Positions 52,066-63,832 of a stretch of DNA of 64,000 nucleotides are shown one piece after another. How positions within the stretch are numbered: the first letter of the stretch is position 1; the number at the start of each line of letters is the position of its first letter. The stretch lies in NCBI RefSeq assembly GCF_937616625.2, contig NC_065570.1, positions 44,879,665-44,943,664 on the forward strand. The letters are read 5' to 3'. The translations under genes and the position numbers were made by a program. Source of the stretch: Mercurialis annua. Lineage: Eukaryota > Streptophyta > Magnoliopsida > Malpighiales > Euphorbiaceae. The notes under the pieces are model-generated. The model saw nothing but the letters and a program-made list of their open reading frames with translations. It had not been told where the DNA came from and searched no databases.

Positions 52066-52137
52066 GCCCTTATAGCTCAGTGGTAGAGCGTCAGTCTTGT
52101 AAACTGAAGGTCCGTAGTTCGATCCTGCGTGAGGGCA
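52066..52137 (+). tRNA. tRNA-Thr (anticodon UGU)
   Basis: 72 nt with all stems. Acceptor GCCCTTA pairs with TGAGGGC, the D arm has GCTCAGTGGTAGAGC, and the anticodon stem TCAGT pairs with ACTGA around the loop CTTGTAA (anticodon TGT). The T arm is CGTAG TTCGATC CTGCG. Internal A and B boxes are intact, discriminator A is present, and a TTTTTT terminator follows immediately. No intron. It reads threonine ACA codons (and other ACN by wobble). Confidence 0.95.
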
Positions 52138-52215
52138 TTTTTTCAACATTACTTTTCATTTATAACTACCGATCCTCTTTTTGCTAATCAATCAAAAAAT
52201 ATTTCTATTTCAAAC

Positions 52216-52790
52216 ATATGAAATCATCATCTTAACTTAGAGGTGTCAGGTGTGCATTGGACTATTTATAAGCAAAAATAACTGAAATCAAAATTAATTT
52301 TTTATAATCGAACTAAAACCGAATAAGATTGAAACCGAACCGTAAATAAACCAATACAATATTTTTGTTCAGTGTTATTCGGTTAACAGAATAACCCAAA
52401 TTTTCACAATGGCAAATTCTATAGTTCTAGATTTTCATTTCTTTGGTTCTTGACTTGATTCTTCTCTGAGTTAAAACTTTTTACAGTTGGTGCTTCCTTT
52501 GTTTATACTAATAACTCCTTAAAATTTCAATAAGTTGATTAATAAAACCAAAAAAATTAATTTGAACTGGAACAATAGAACCATAAAACCAAAAAATTGA
52601 ACTGGAACAATAAAACCAAAAGATCAATATTCAAACCCACCGAACCGTCAAGTTTGTTTTTATATGAAAAACACAAATAATTTCTTACAATCTCAATCAG
52701 TTTTGAATATAAAAATGTTTGGCTTTAATATAATATAAAAATTATAGAATTCGGATCAGTTTTGTACATAAAAACATTTAGTTAAGTTTT
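52216..52790. other. AT-rich stretch with GAACCGAAC-type words, possible decayed MITE
   Basis: Words such as GAAACCGAACCGTAAA and TATTCGGTTAACAG resemble a common plant MITE type rich in CGGTT/AACCG. Ends and TSD were not found. No gene. Confidence 0.3.
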
Positions 52791-52815
52791 TCATTTGAGC
52801 ACAATAAAAAAAAAA

Positions 52816-53188
52816 GCAAATTACTCTAAGGTACCTCATATTTGTCATAATTCACAGTTTGTTACCTCTTGTTTGAAAATCAAACGATTTGGTATCTCAG
52901 TTTTGATTGTGTAAACTATCAGGCCCTTCTGTTAGTTACGTTAATAATTTGAAATTTATTTTCAAACGATTTGTTACCTCAGTTTCAATTATGTAAACGA
53001 TTAGGTACCTCATTTGTAAACTATTTGGTACCTCACATTTTATTCCGTTAACGATTGAGTACCTATATTTAACAGAAGGGCCTTATAGTTTACAAAATTA
53101 AAACTGAGGTACCAAATCGGTTGATTTTCAAACAAGGGATATCAAACTGTGAATTATGATAAATATGAGGTATTTTAGAGTAATTTGC
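52816..53188. mobile_element. MITE with GCAAATTACTCT ends
   Basis: Ends GCAAATTACTCTAAGGTACC and TATTTTAGAGTAATTTGC are inverted repeats with the arms continuing through CACAGTTTG and its complement. The centre has GGTACCTCA words in both orientations. The poly-A flanks prevent calling a TSD. A decayed relative is at 14790-15075. Confidence 0.75.
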
Positions 53189-53759
53189 ACTAAAAAAAAT
53201 CATTTCTTTATAAGTTTCTAATATCTACTTTCAAAAAAAATTATAAAATATAGAATTAATTATTATTTAAATATTATATTTCAAATTTAACACTACAAAT
53301 TGTTAATCCAAAAAAATGTCATTCGATAAATTTGAATATAAAATTTGAAAAATGTATTTCAAATAATTTAATTAATTTTTGGATTATAAATTTTTAATTT
53401 AAAATATTAAGGAATTATTAAAACTATTTATCAAATATGAAAAACATATTTAAACTATCTTTTAGCAGAAAAACTTTGATTAAAAAAATAACTATAATGA
53501 AAATCAAAATGATATAGTAAAATTGATGATTTCAAAAAAGTTTAAAAAAATAAATTATTTTTTTAGTAATGAACCGTTTTTTTTTCCGAGTATTTCTAAC
53601 TTATGTTTCTTCTTGTCTCATTCTTAAAAAGTTCTAACAGTCCATGAATCAATAATTTATACTATTCGGTTAATAAAATTTAAGAAAAACCATAAGACCA
53701 TTTATAGAAAACTATTAATTTTTAAAAATACGCTTCAGTTTTAAAAATATTATCCATGA

Positions 53760-54285
53760 ACTGGTCCTGCAAGACCTGTTCTCCGGTGAACAGATCCACC
53801 AGCCGGTGGGTCTATTCACCGGATCCTATTTATAAAAAAAAAATTAAAAATTATTTAATTAAAATTTATTTGTTTTTCGGCGATGGGTGGGTAATAGTGA
53901 CCGGAAAAAGGTAGTGGCGGTATATAGCGGTTTTCGGTTGAGTAGTTTGACTAAAAAGAATTGTCGGAAAAATAGTTACATCGAACGACGGCATGGAATA
54001 TTTAATTTGGTTTAATATATAATTTGAAACAATTTAAAATTTGAGGGTGTAAATGTTTTTTAAAAAAACTCTAAGAACTTAAATGAACATTTTACCTAGT
54101 GTTTGCCATGATGACACATGTGTGGCATGCCTTGTTAGCGCCACGTAGGCAAAATTGAAATCAAATTGAGAGTTGGCCACAATTGAAACCAAATAATCTG
54201 TTTTTGACCAAAATCGACAAAATTGAAAGGTTAGGACTTTTGTGAAATTTTTGTGAAAAGTTTGGTCTTTTTACGACATTTGACC
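53760..54285. mobile_element. Foldback element remnant, intact right terminus
   Basis: 53860-54285 matches the outer and inner right arm of the family at 49816-51040 (inner CGAACGACGGCATGGAAT; outer GCCACGTAGGCAAAATTG; terminus ATTTGACC). 53765-53825 has palindromes CTGTTCTCCGGTGAACAG and CCACCAGCCGGTGG at the axis position. A left arm is missing here. Flanks of 49816 (TAAATGAAA) and 54285 (TTAATGTAA) agree at 7 of 9 bases, so both parts may be ends of one element. Confidence 0.6.
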
Positions 54286-55720
54286 TTAATGTAAACCATA
54301 AACATTGTAAACATGCCAAAAGAAATAGAATAACAGTTGGACCACTCCAACAAAACGTAAGTCTAAAACAAAGGGTATAAAACTAAGACATAAATAATTT
54401 GATACTACTACGGTCTAAGAATTTAAAATAGTTTGACCATTTATTCTGAAAAGTAAAAAGAACCTACGAAAAATGAAGAAACGGAGATCGACTAACGCTT
54501 AAATCATAAACCTGGATAATTTGGGAAAACAACGGGGTCAAGATTACTGAGTAGATTTTATATAACCATTTACATTTATTAAGTTGAAAAATCTTTAAAA
54601 CGTTTATAAAACATTATTTCATTGTGGATAATCACTGAAACCCTAATCCACAATATAAATCCATTTGTCGTGTCAGTGAGACGTATCCCAATAACCGATC
54701 TCCGACTGTCACTTAATAAACTAGTGAGTCTCAGGAGACGTATCTTCCACCGACGTCCTCACTAAGGCGAGACGTATCTCAAACCTACCTCAATACCATA
54801 TAATCATTACCGGTGTGCACGCAGGCCCGATGATGCCCATCGAGTAGCGCGTTCCAAATAAAATCCACAATGCAGAAACAAACAGTTCGAAAGCTGTTTA
54901 TACAATATATACATACAAAATATACATTTACTTAATAAAGCGGTAAATATAGATATAAACTCACTGCTTGCAATCCACGTGAAATCCGAGCAAGCAACCT
55001 AACTCTGGTTTCCTCTGAAGTACGAACAGTCGACATGTGTAGATAAGGTATAAAATAATAATTAAAAACAGACCATAACTCTAGAGAGTACTAGAACCCA
55101 TATAAAACTAGCACAAACAACAGCAAGCAAATGTATAACCACGACTCAAGTTTATTGAATAGAAAACATATAAGTTTCCATTTCAAAACATGATTCGAAT
55201 GATTCGGAAAGCAACTTAAAATAAACCAAGTTAAATCCGTATCAGTGAGTCAGCCGAATTATCAAAACTAACAAGATTCTTCCCACTTGTTGGGCGACCA
55301 AGGTCTAACCCAACCTAAAAGTTTTATCAAACTATAAACCCGAGTTTATATATCTAAAATACTTTGATAAAATATTTAATTACTTAACTCATTAAGTCAA
55401 GAACGCTTTAAAGCTAAATTTATAATTAGCCACTTATATAATATTCAAAACACAATACCATATCAAAAGATTAAGCCGTTGTTAATTAATAACCAAATCG
55501 ATATTAAAGTTCAGTTTCGTTAAAGTATGATAATACCCAACTCAATTATGCTGTCAACCAAGTGTTAATAATTCAAACAAGAGGATATGAACAGTCACAT
55601 CAAAGCCATTCATGCAAACCAAACTTAAATCAATATCAACCAAACACCTTCTAAAACTTCAATAAATTTTAAAGACTAACTTAACCCTTTAAAGAAACAA
55701 TTTAAATGAATAAGAACTCA
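54286..55720 (-). mobile_element. Non-coding, probably LTR/flank of the minus-strand gypsy relic
   Basis: No coding sequence. Repeated phrases GAGACGTATC (three times between 54690 and 54790) and the ACTCACTGCTTGCAATCC word near 54960 resemble gypsy LTR sequence seen elsewhere in the window. LTR ends were not identified, so this is tentative. Confidence 0.35.
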
Positions 55721-55993
55721 CACTACAAGGAATTCTGTATTTGGCAACAAATTCTTTTGCAAGTAATTTTTTTTTGCTGCTAAAAAACCTTTTGCATCAT
55801 TAAATTTGAAAGTTGCTGCCATTAGTTAAGTTATAGCAGTATTTTATAACTAATTTTTTTACCAATTACTTATGGCAACGTTTTATTAGCAGCAACATGC
55901 AACAATTTTTGTGTTGCTATATGTTAACAGTAACAATTTTAGCACTATTAGCAGCAAAAATGTTTGCTGATAATTCTAGTATTTCTTGTAGTG
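55721..55993. mobile_element. CACTA-type MITE
   Basis: Starts CACTACAAGGAATTC and ends ATTTCTTGTAGTG, the classic CACTA terminal motif in inverted orientation. The interior has GGCAACA/AGCAGCAA words. 273 bp. The adjacent 3-bp sequences (TCA and AGT) do not match as a clean TSD. It lies within the gypsy-derived flank. Confidence 0.75.
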
Positions 55994-56480
55994 AGTATCA
56001 GTTAATGGCATAACTTAATCCAAAGCAAATTATAATGCCCAGAAGCTTGTAATCAAATTACGAGATAACGTAAGTAAATTAATCAGAATCTCAAAATAAT
56101 AACAGATAACAATCTTCAAGAACAATATCAGCCCTAAAAGAGGAATCATCTACGGGAGCCAAAATAACCACGGCAACACATGAGTTTGACGTACTGTTCG
56201 AAGCAATAAAACTAGACGATTCCGCGATAAAATAACTTGGACAATACGTGCGATGAAGTCTAAAAAACACAAGATTCATGCCATAAGAAACCGATTCGAA
56301 GGCAGTAAGGAACAAAAAGGACAGCAGCATCAAAGCATAAAGTACGGCAATTCGAACGACATAGGAACGGAAGCTTTTACGTACCAAATTCGATTGCAAG
56401 GCACAAGAATGATGGATGACGGAGAACATAAACATAATAAGCAAAACCCGCTTCTGTTTGATGCTAAATGACGAGGATAT
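55994..56480. other. Non-coding between CACTA MITE and gypsy RT relic
   Basis: Reading frames here have no recognisable motif. It may be gypsy sequence downstream of RT that has decayed or been replaced. Confidence 0.35.
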
Positions 56481-56559
56481 GAGTTAGAAACGACAAAAGC
56501 GATATCGAGTAAGATTAAGAAAACTAGCGTAAGAAACTTACCAGAATCGAAACGAATGA

Positions 56560-57400
56560 AAGAGGAATGAAGGATGTAATGTTTCAGACCGTTCTTGTTA
56601 GAGAAAAGTCGGCTAGGGTTTTTCAAAATCTCCTTCAGCTTCTCGAAACTCACCTCACACTTGTCGGACCACTCAAACTTCACACCCTTCTGTTTCAGTT
56701 TAGTCAAAGGTGCAGATATCCGAGAGAAATCCTGCACGAATCGACGGTAGTAGCCAGCTAACCTAAGCAAACTCCTAATCTCGGTAACTAACCTCGGTCT
56801 CTGCCAATTTATCACTGTCTCAATCTTCTTCGGATCAACCTTGATCCCATCCTGCGACACCACGTGTCCTAAGAAGGTAATCTGATCCAGACAAAACTCA
56901 CTCTTTGAGAACTTAGCATACAACTGATGCTCACGCAAAGTCTGTAAGATCGTCCTCAAGTGGTAAGCATGCCCCTCCTCACTCCGAGAGTAAATCAAAA
57001 TGTCATCAATGAAGACAATAACAAAACTGATCCAAAAACGGCTTGAAAACCCGATTCATCATGTCCATAAACGCTGTTGGTGCGTTAGTCAACCCAAACG
57101 ACATGACTAGAAACTCGAAATGCCCATAACGCGTTGTGAAAGTAGTCTTAAGCACGTCGATATCCCAAATCCGAAGTTGATGATATCCGGATCTCAAGTC
57201 AATCTTGAAGAAGCACTTCGCACCCTGCAACTAATCAAACAAGTCGTCAATGCGAGGAAGAGGATATCTATTCTTGATGGTAACCTTATTCAATTGCCGG
57301 TAGTGAATACACAGCCGAAAGGAACCATTCTTGTTCTTGACAAACAGAACTGGAGCACCTCATAGAGAAGTACTCGGTCTGACATAACTCAATAATTATA
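56560..57400 (-). pseudogene. Ty3/gypsy reverse transcriptase relic
   Basis: On the minus strand, in order: [77 protein letters not shown], a frameshift, then [19 protein letters not shown] with the catalytic aspartates, and [19 protein letters not shown] followed by [18 protein letters not shown]. Stops at two points before the GAKCFF motif and a frameshift near 57030 show it is dead. It ends abruptly after SFEKLKEIL, before RNase H and integrase. Confidence 0.88.
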
Positions 57401-57990
57401 GTCTATTTACATAATTTCATCCTCAAATGATTTGCAATTAACAGCCGTAATTATCCTGGCAACGAACGACATATCGGTACGACAACCTGCACCAAGCGTT
57501 TCCTATCGTAACTCACAAATTCATCAAACCAACGATTTAAATTCGCAAACATTACTTTAGTGATGTTTCCGATATCCTTGGGCACAATCATTCCGTAAAA
57601 TCTCAAAGAAAACTTCAAGCACCTCAATGTTCGATCGACCCACTTCGATGGTTTTGAAAGTCTAGATATATACTTTCTAATTTTATATAAAATTGGATTG
57701 AAGAAATTAAGAGTATAAGGGTTAGGAAAAATTAAAGAATTAGGTATTTATATTCATAATTAACTAAGAAATTAAAATAAGAAAAGAGAGAAAATTATAA
57801 ATTTTACCTATATGTATATTTAAGGACATGGTCCTTATATAGGACTAACCCACCGTCTTATTAAAAAATTATTTTCTTTAATATATATGTATACATATAA
57901 GCTAGGAAATACCTTTTCTACCGACTGTATAACCTCACTCGCTTATAGGTGAGGTTATCGTACGTCAGACCAAAAGACCGGGTTCGTGGA
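57401..57990. other. Decayed gypsy flank, no gene called
   Basis: 57401-57660 may include decayed sequence upstream of RT but no motif is secure. 57660-57990 is AT-rich. Confidence 0.35.
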
Positions 57991-57999
57991 TATTCTACC

Positions 58000-59455
58000 G
58001 AAACATGTGTACTTGGCTTATCAATATTTATGCAGTTCACAGAATAATTTGGTGGAAATTAAACACATATGAAAGCAGTAAAGAGACACAATCTAAGACT
58101 GTTAGCAAAAAGCCAACTCGTAGTACTCGACAAGTCGAGGTCGAATCCAGAAGGACTAGAGGTTTAAAGTGAGTGAAATTGATTGTGAAATCCAATTCGG
58201 AAAGCAACGAAAAGGAGTTTGTTTCAAGTATCAATTAACCGACTAAGAATTCAACTAAACGCTAAATTGCAATTAACAACTAATTTAACAACTAATTAAC
58301 AACGGTTTAAATCAATAAAAGTAAACGTCAACGGATTGGTAATCACACCTAGGTCATGGTTGGTCACTTTTTAAAGTATTTCAAGGGTCGAGTGAAGTCT
58401 AATGCGCCATTCCCGCTCTCTCGAGTCTCAAAGAACAATAAAACCGCTAACTAATCACTTAATCAATACCAAGCTCACTCTCGTGGTGCTCTAAAACCTA
58501 GGTTTTCAATCCTATTAGTCAATCTAATCAACCACCTCTCGGTGCATTAATCACACTCTAAACATGATTAGGGTAGCTAATTTTAAACAAGCAATAAGCA
58601 ATAGAAGTGAAACATGAGTAAACAACACCATAAACCAACCAATCATATAACCCTAGGCTATCATACCAACCCCTCAACAGGGGGGCTTAGCCACACATGG
58701 CTAAGTTATCAACACAAGCAATAAGCAAATAACTAAACATTAAAAAGTAGAGAAAAGTTACCTTAAGTAAAATGGAAACAATAAACCATAAGATAATGAA
58801 GAGTAATCAATAATTTGCATTAAATAAGAGCTTTGTTCTTACAAATAATAAAAGCTTCAAAAGCACCATCAATGGTGGAAGCTATGGAATTAATCCCTAA
58901 GATGATACTAAGCTAAAAAGAGGCAACAACTAGAGACAATAATTGATAAGGAATTGCTGCATACCCTAATTTGAAACATAAAATGGTACTTATAGTGTTC
59001 TTAAAAAGGAAAATAAAAACACCCTACAAAATGAGTGTTGGGCCAAAAGAGGAAGTGTGCAAAAGCCTTGTCCTTTTCTTCAGATTTTCGAAATCCAGAG
59101 TTATGCTTTTGCACGAATTGTGCAAGTCTACTTAATCAAGAGTGCACGATCCGTGCAACAATCCTTCGAAGTATTCTGTTTCCTTTCTTGAAGGTGCACG
59201 ATTCGTGCAAGGTGATGCACGATCCGTGCAATGCCTTGGCTCCATGAATTCTTCAATTCTTTTGTTCCCTTGCTTGCTTCTTGCTCGCTTTCCTTGATTC
59301 TTCCTCTTTTAACACCAAAGACGCCCCATAACGCTCTGTTATCCTGAAACGCTTAAGCACACAAGTAAGATATAAATACACCTCAAAATGCATAACAAAA
59401 GACGTTAAAGCGCATCAAAAACACTCTAGAATATAGGAGTATTTTACTCCTATCA
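58000..59455 (-). repeat. 3' LTR of an Athila-like element (left end approximate)
   Basis: On the minus strand the LTR starts TGATAGGAGTAAAATACTCC at 59455, directly after a polypurine-type tract. No coding sequence. It contains a palindrome array at 59108-59232. The far end near 58000 is not fixed because a clear TG/CA end and TSD were not found. Confidence 0.55.
59108..59232. repeat. Array of TGCACGATCCGTGCA palindromes in the LTR
   Basis: Units TTGCACGAATTGTGCAA, GTGCACGATCCGTGCAA, GTGCACGATTCGTGCAA and TGCACGATCCGTGCA are spaced by unrelated sequence. A further set is at 61249-61380. Confidence 0.85.
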
Positions 59456-59482
59456 AACCTCCTCACACTAAATCTTTACTTG
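59456..59482 (-). other. Polypurine tract of the Athila-like element
   Basis: On the minus strand GTGTGAGGAGGTT immediately precedes the LTR start TGATAGG. The preceding words GGGGACAAGTAAAG are typical of this spot in Athila/Tat-type elements. Confidence 0.65.
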
Positions 59483-61600
59483 TCCCCAAGCAAGAAATGA
59501 ACTAAAGCAAGATACGACGTTAACTAATCATGGCGATCTTGAACAAGCATCAACAAACGAACTCCCAATCATCAATGACTCAAATGCAATCGTCTAATAT
59601 CAACAACCGCTAATAATGCAAACAAAAGATGAATGTAATTACAATGACAAACTTCAATGGCAATTACACTACACTTGCATTGGCTTAAGGTTCTTGTTGA
59701 ACAAATCAAGTCACTAAGATCATCTATGGGACATGCATGACTTGGTCAATTGATAAAAGGGCAATCATGGCATAGTAAACATAGACATCAATAAAAGCAT
59801 ATTAATTCTCAGAAGATTCACTCTAACACACAAGTGTTTGGGGTGCACAAAATTAGGCTCAAGTATACGATAATTCACCATAGCCTTGCTCTTAGTCCGA
59901 TTCTCCACTACATAGTTCGGTAATCAATCACTATCATATGGGCTTTTATTCGGGTTGTAACTTGGCTAGGGGTTAAGGGGGTAGGTAAAGAGGGATAATT
60001 TGGCTACAAAAATTGACTTGACAACTATATCACTGATCACACTATTTGTCTAACTTGGGATTTTCTTGCACAATTGAACTTCTTCTTCATTTTCATGCCT
60101 ATTATTCAACTTTTCTTTTTGCTCTTTTTCTTTGTTCCTTCTATTTTTCTTGATCTTTCTTTTTTCTTTCTTTCTTTTGCCTTTCTTTCTTTTCTTAAGG
60201 CATAAGTTTACTTTTTTTGTTCATGTTTTTCCTATTCTTCAAGCAAGACAAACTGCTTAATTATTATGAGTCATTCAAGTCACATTTTTGGGGTATTTTA
60301 AAGGGGTAAATTGTTGAAAGCATGGTGTGTTAAAATGTGTTGGAAATTCAAGAAAATGGTTTAAGGCTCAAGAGGTGATCTAGTGGTAAGGGTAGGCTTT
60401 TTAAGTGGTCTTAAGAAAAAATGGTGATCCTAATGCCATACTCATTAAGCAATCGACACTCAACTATATAGTCTTAAATGGACACCGAGCAAATTCTAGG
60501 AATATAACTACACAATACACAAGAATTGCAATTATGGCTCAACATTTTTAGAAAAGAATATGGTGTTATGCACTTATTAATTCCTATGTTCTCATGCCAA
60601 TCATGCCCACTTTTGTTCACAAATGACACAAGATTTGCACATCATGAATCCATATCTCAAAACCAACTATCATGCTCACAATTGTTTTCACCAAAGAACA
60701 TTTTCACCCAATTCCCTTCAAACATGTCAAACGAAAGCATTTCATTAAGCAAGCATAATTAGAAGTTGTCTAAACTAGAAAACGCATTCATGCCATTATT
60801 GATCGAGAGATGTCAAGAGTTGATAAATTTTCAAAATTCGCCAACAATCACAACATCCATTTCATTCACTAACAAGCTTAAAACAAAGATTTAGCGGAGG
60901 TGACTCGACAACTAAACCACTAAAACAACAAACAAACAAACTAAAGCATAAAACGAGATAAATTTCAACTAAACGACATACAATTGACTAACCCTCTTCA
61001 CATTATTTCTAACTTAGTCCCTAAGTAAGAAATATAAAAACAAAATTGTATGAGTTGAGTTAGACAAATGCAAATCTTGTATAGTCGAACGCCGGAAGTT
61101 CGGGGGATGGAGTTTGAGATGGATAAGGTGGTGGATAGTGCACTCCGCCTTGAGTATTGAAGCTCTTAGAATGACACCAACATATCAATCCATGTGTTGT
61201 ATTTGAAGATCAATCAGAAAAAATCAATCCTCCCCCTTAGCTGAGTTGCACGAATCGTGCAATGCCTGGTCTGATGGATGCACGATCCGTGCAAAAATGT
61301 GGGAAAGCAATCTACTTCCACTTTTTGTGATGCACAATCCGTTCATTCCAACTTATCCCAGGTTACACGGATTGTACAATGCATAGAAGAAAGAATCTGA
61401 TTTTTGTCTTTTCGCTTTTCTTCTACACACCACAACCAAAGCATACCGGCGTTATCTTGAACAAAAATATGGAAATTAAACATCAAAACTACTAAAAATG
61501 AAATGAACTGAAAACTAAATCAAAGCATTAAACACGAACCTCTTGGGATTGCCTCCCAAGTGCGATTGTTTAGAGTCGAAAGCTCGACTAGCGATCCTAA
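59483..61600 (-). mobile_element. Interior of the Athila-like element without RT or integrase
   Basis: Between the protease (ends 61604) and the polypurine tract there are about 2.1 kb with no RT, RNase H or integrase motifs. It includes a pyrimidine-rich run (60060-60240) and palindromes TTGCACGAATCGTGCAA (61249) and TGCACGATCCGTGCA (61279), with decayed ones to 61380. The palindrome CTTGGGATTGCCTCCCAAG lies near 61543. Confidence 0.6.
61249..61380. repeat. Second array of TGCACGATCCGTGCA palindromes
   Basis: TTGCACGAATCGTGCAA, TGCACGATCCGTGCA and two decayed units (TGCACAATCCGTTCA and TTACACGGATTGTACAA). The latter retains self-complementarity with a changed core. It lies between the protease and the polypurine tract. 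Confidence 0.8.
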
Positions 61601-61603
61601 AAA

Positions 61604-62530
61604 TCATGGAGGATCAAAAAGAGTGACTTGCTCGCAACTTTCATTGATCAACACTCTAGGATATGGTTTGCACCATTCTCCAAGCACCTTAAAAACATCT
61701 CCATTGCCCTCCTCCAACTCAATCAAATCATCATCCAATTTGCACCGTGTTTTAAACGGCCCGCTCCGGTTAGAAATCAACTTCCCCGCATGTAAATGTG
61801 CTTGAGAGGTTTGAACTTGGACGTACTCACCAAGAGCAGCAACTTCCGTGCATATTTGTCTCTTGCTTGCGGTTGCTATCCCGTTGAGCTTCAACTTCCA
61901 TGATGCCCAACGTCTTGGTTTTCCCTTGCGTGACTTGACATGAGGTGTTGTCTTGATTTTTGCACACACAACTTCAGGTTCTTTCTTAGGAACCTCCTTT
62001 ACAGGCACATGCAATGTGGGCTCAATATTATCAATCCTTATGCATTTCTCCTCCTCACACTTGCTTTTGCCATGCTTGATGTCAAACTCCATGCTCTTAT
62101 CATTCATTCTTAATGTTATCTTCCCCGCATTAACATCAACCAATGCTCGCCCCGTATTTAGAAAAGGACGCCCAAGAATCATGGGGCAATGCTTGTCGAC
62201 CGCATAATCAAGCACAACAAAGTCCACCGGAAAGATGAACGTGCCCACTCTTACTAGCACGTCTTCCGCAACTCCATGCGGTCTCTTGAGCGAGTGGTCG
62301 GCCAATTGAAGCATCATGAAAGTTTGTTTTATCGGTTGGTTTCCACATATTTCCCTGAAAAGACACAACGGCATTAGATTTATGCTTGCACCTAAATCAC
62401 AAAGACAATTAAGAGAAGTAGAAGTGCCAATTAATCAAGGAATTGTGAAACTCCCTGTATCTTATAGCTTGGACGGTAGATTGTTTTGCATAATAGAACT
62501 ACAACTTTCCGTTGGAGTAATTGTTCCGCC
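61604..62530 (-). pseudogene. Athila-like gypsy protease
   Basis: On the minus strand the start has the family's protease lead (CDLGASINLMPLCLFREI, active-site motif D-L-G-A near 62395) and continues with MMLQLADHSLKRPHGVAEDV and DFVVLDYAVDKHCPMILGRP, FLNTGRALVDVNAGKITLRM. 256 codons are open from 62374 to 61604. The region before it, joining to gag, has stops. No RT follows, so the frame is not part of a working polyprotein. Confidence 0.8.
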
Positions 62531-62581
62531 TTGTTCCTAACTTCACTTGTTCATAATTATGTCTTTCAAGAACTTAGCGTA

Positions 62582-63510
62582 TTAGGGCATCTCTCTCAAA
62601 GCATCTGCTAGGCCTAAGTTGATTTGAAGTTTCTTGAATATTTCAAGAAACTTATGAAACTTTTCATTGTCCGGAGCTTTTCTTAACCGGCTTGGGAATG
62701 AAACTTTAGGCACAAAAGGAGGAGGCGAAGGTGGTCTCACATATGGCTCCTCAACTTCAACTACTACCTCCTCACTTGGACTTGACACATCCTTTCTAGA
62801 ACTAGAAATGTCTTCCACTCCAGTATGCTCATCATCGTCAATTATAGGGCTCTTGCCATTTGACTTCTTAAGATCCTTGTCATGATCAACATCAAGGACT
62901 CTACCGCTTTCTAGTTCCACAACTTTGATGGCTTTCACATGCTCTCTAGGATTGTTTTCCGTAGTGGAGGACAATCCCCCTTGAGGTCTCCCTTGAAGAT
63001 TTATAGCAAGTTGGGAGATTTGAGTTTCAAGCATTTGATTAGTGGCGGCTTGGTTCCTCTCCCTTTGTCTAGCATCAAGCTCTCTTTGCTTGGCCTCAAG
63101 TTCCATCCTATCAAACCTCTCAAGCACCTTAGCAAGCAAGCTTCCCTCATCCGGACTCCGTTGTTGTTGAAAATCGGGAGGGTGTTAAGGTCTACCACCA
63201 TAGTTGTTCCCTTGGTTTTGGTTGTTGTTGTAGTTACCTTGTTGTTGTTGTGGAGGCCTATTCCCACATTGGAAGTTTGGTCCCGCTTGTTGAGGCGCTT
63301 GAGCATTGCCTTGGCCTTCATTGTTCCTTCATCCAAAATTTGGGTGATTCCTCCACCCGGGGCTGTAGGGGTTAGAATAAGCATCATTCGCTTGCCTTTG
63401 GCCCCCAAAGTAGTTTACTTGCTCACTCAAAACTTGCCCGTTGACTAGGCATTCTCCCCCCGAATGGTTGTCACTGAAACAAGACTCACAAATAATAGGG
63501 AAATCGGAGC
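62582..63510 (-). pseudogene. Athila-like gag, C-terminal part
   Basis: On the minus strand: CESCFSDNHSGGECLVNGQV (degenerate zinc-type Cys residues), Gln/Asn-rich GNYNNNQNQGNNYGG, coiled-coil-like LERFDRMELEAKQRELDARQ, ISQLAINLQGRPQG, then RKAPDNEKFHKFLEIFKKLQ and ADALREMP. Stops at about 63325 and 63185 and a stop after REMP break it. It is truncated near 63510, adjoining the S17 pseudogene. Confidence 0.82.
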
Positions 63511-63584
63511 GTTCACATCCATCAACTTCTAGTAAGAAAGGGAAATATTAGGGTTTTACAGAAATTTGGGGAAATCAAACAAAG

Positions 63585-63832
63585 ATGAAATCGGTGGTAG
63601 GAATGGTAGATTCGAACAAGATGCAAAATCAGTGGTGGTAGCAATTCATGGACTCTTTCAAAACAAGGTTTACAATTGTTACAATAAGCGCACCTCCAAA
63701 TTCATGGCTCATGATGAGCATGACCGCTGCAATATTGGTGATCGTTTAAGCAATCTGAAGATAATTTGTTTAACAGAAGAAAGGATTATGAAATTCAGTT
63801 GGGATTTAAGAGGGAAGCATATGATATGAGGT
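63585..63832 (+). pseudogene. Ribosomal protein S17 (organelle-type) pseudogene
   Basis: ATG at 63585 opens MKSVVGMVDSNKMQ, then a one-base shift near 63627 restores SVVVAIHGLFQNKVYN and KRTSKFMAHDEHDRCNIGDR. This pattern is characteristic of bacterial-type S17 as found in plant nuclear genes for mitochondrial or plastid ribosomes. The usual C-terminus (about 25 residues rich in basic residues) is not recognisable after DR. There is no intron. A retro-copy is likely, but a poly(A) tail and TSD were not identified. Confidence 0.75.

Noticed and set aside
62939..63448. 169-codon plus-strand reading frame
   Set aside because: It is the antisense shadow of the Athila-like gag, whose minus-strand motifs are clear.
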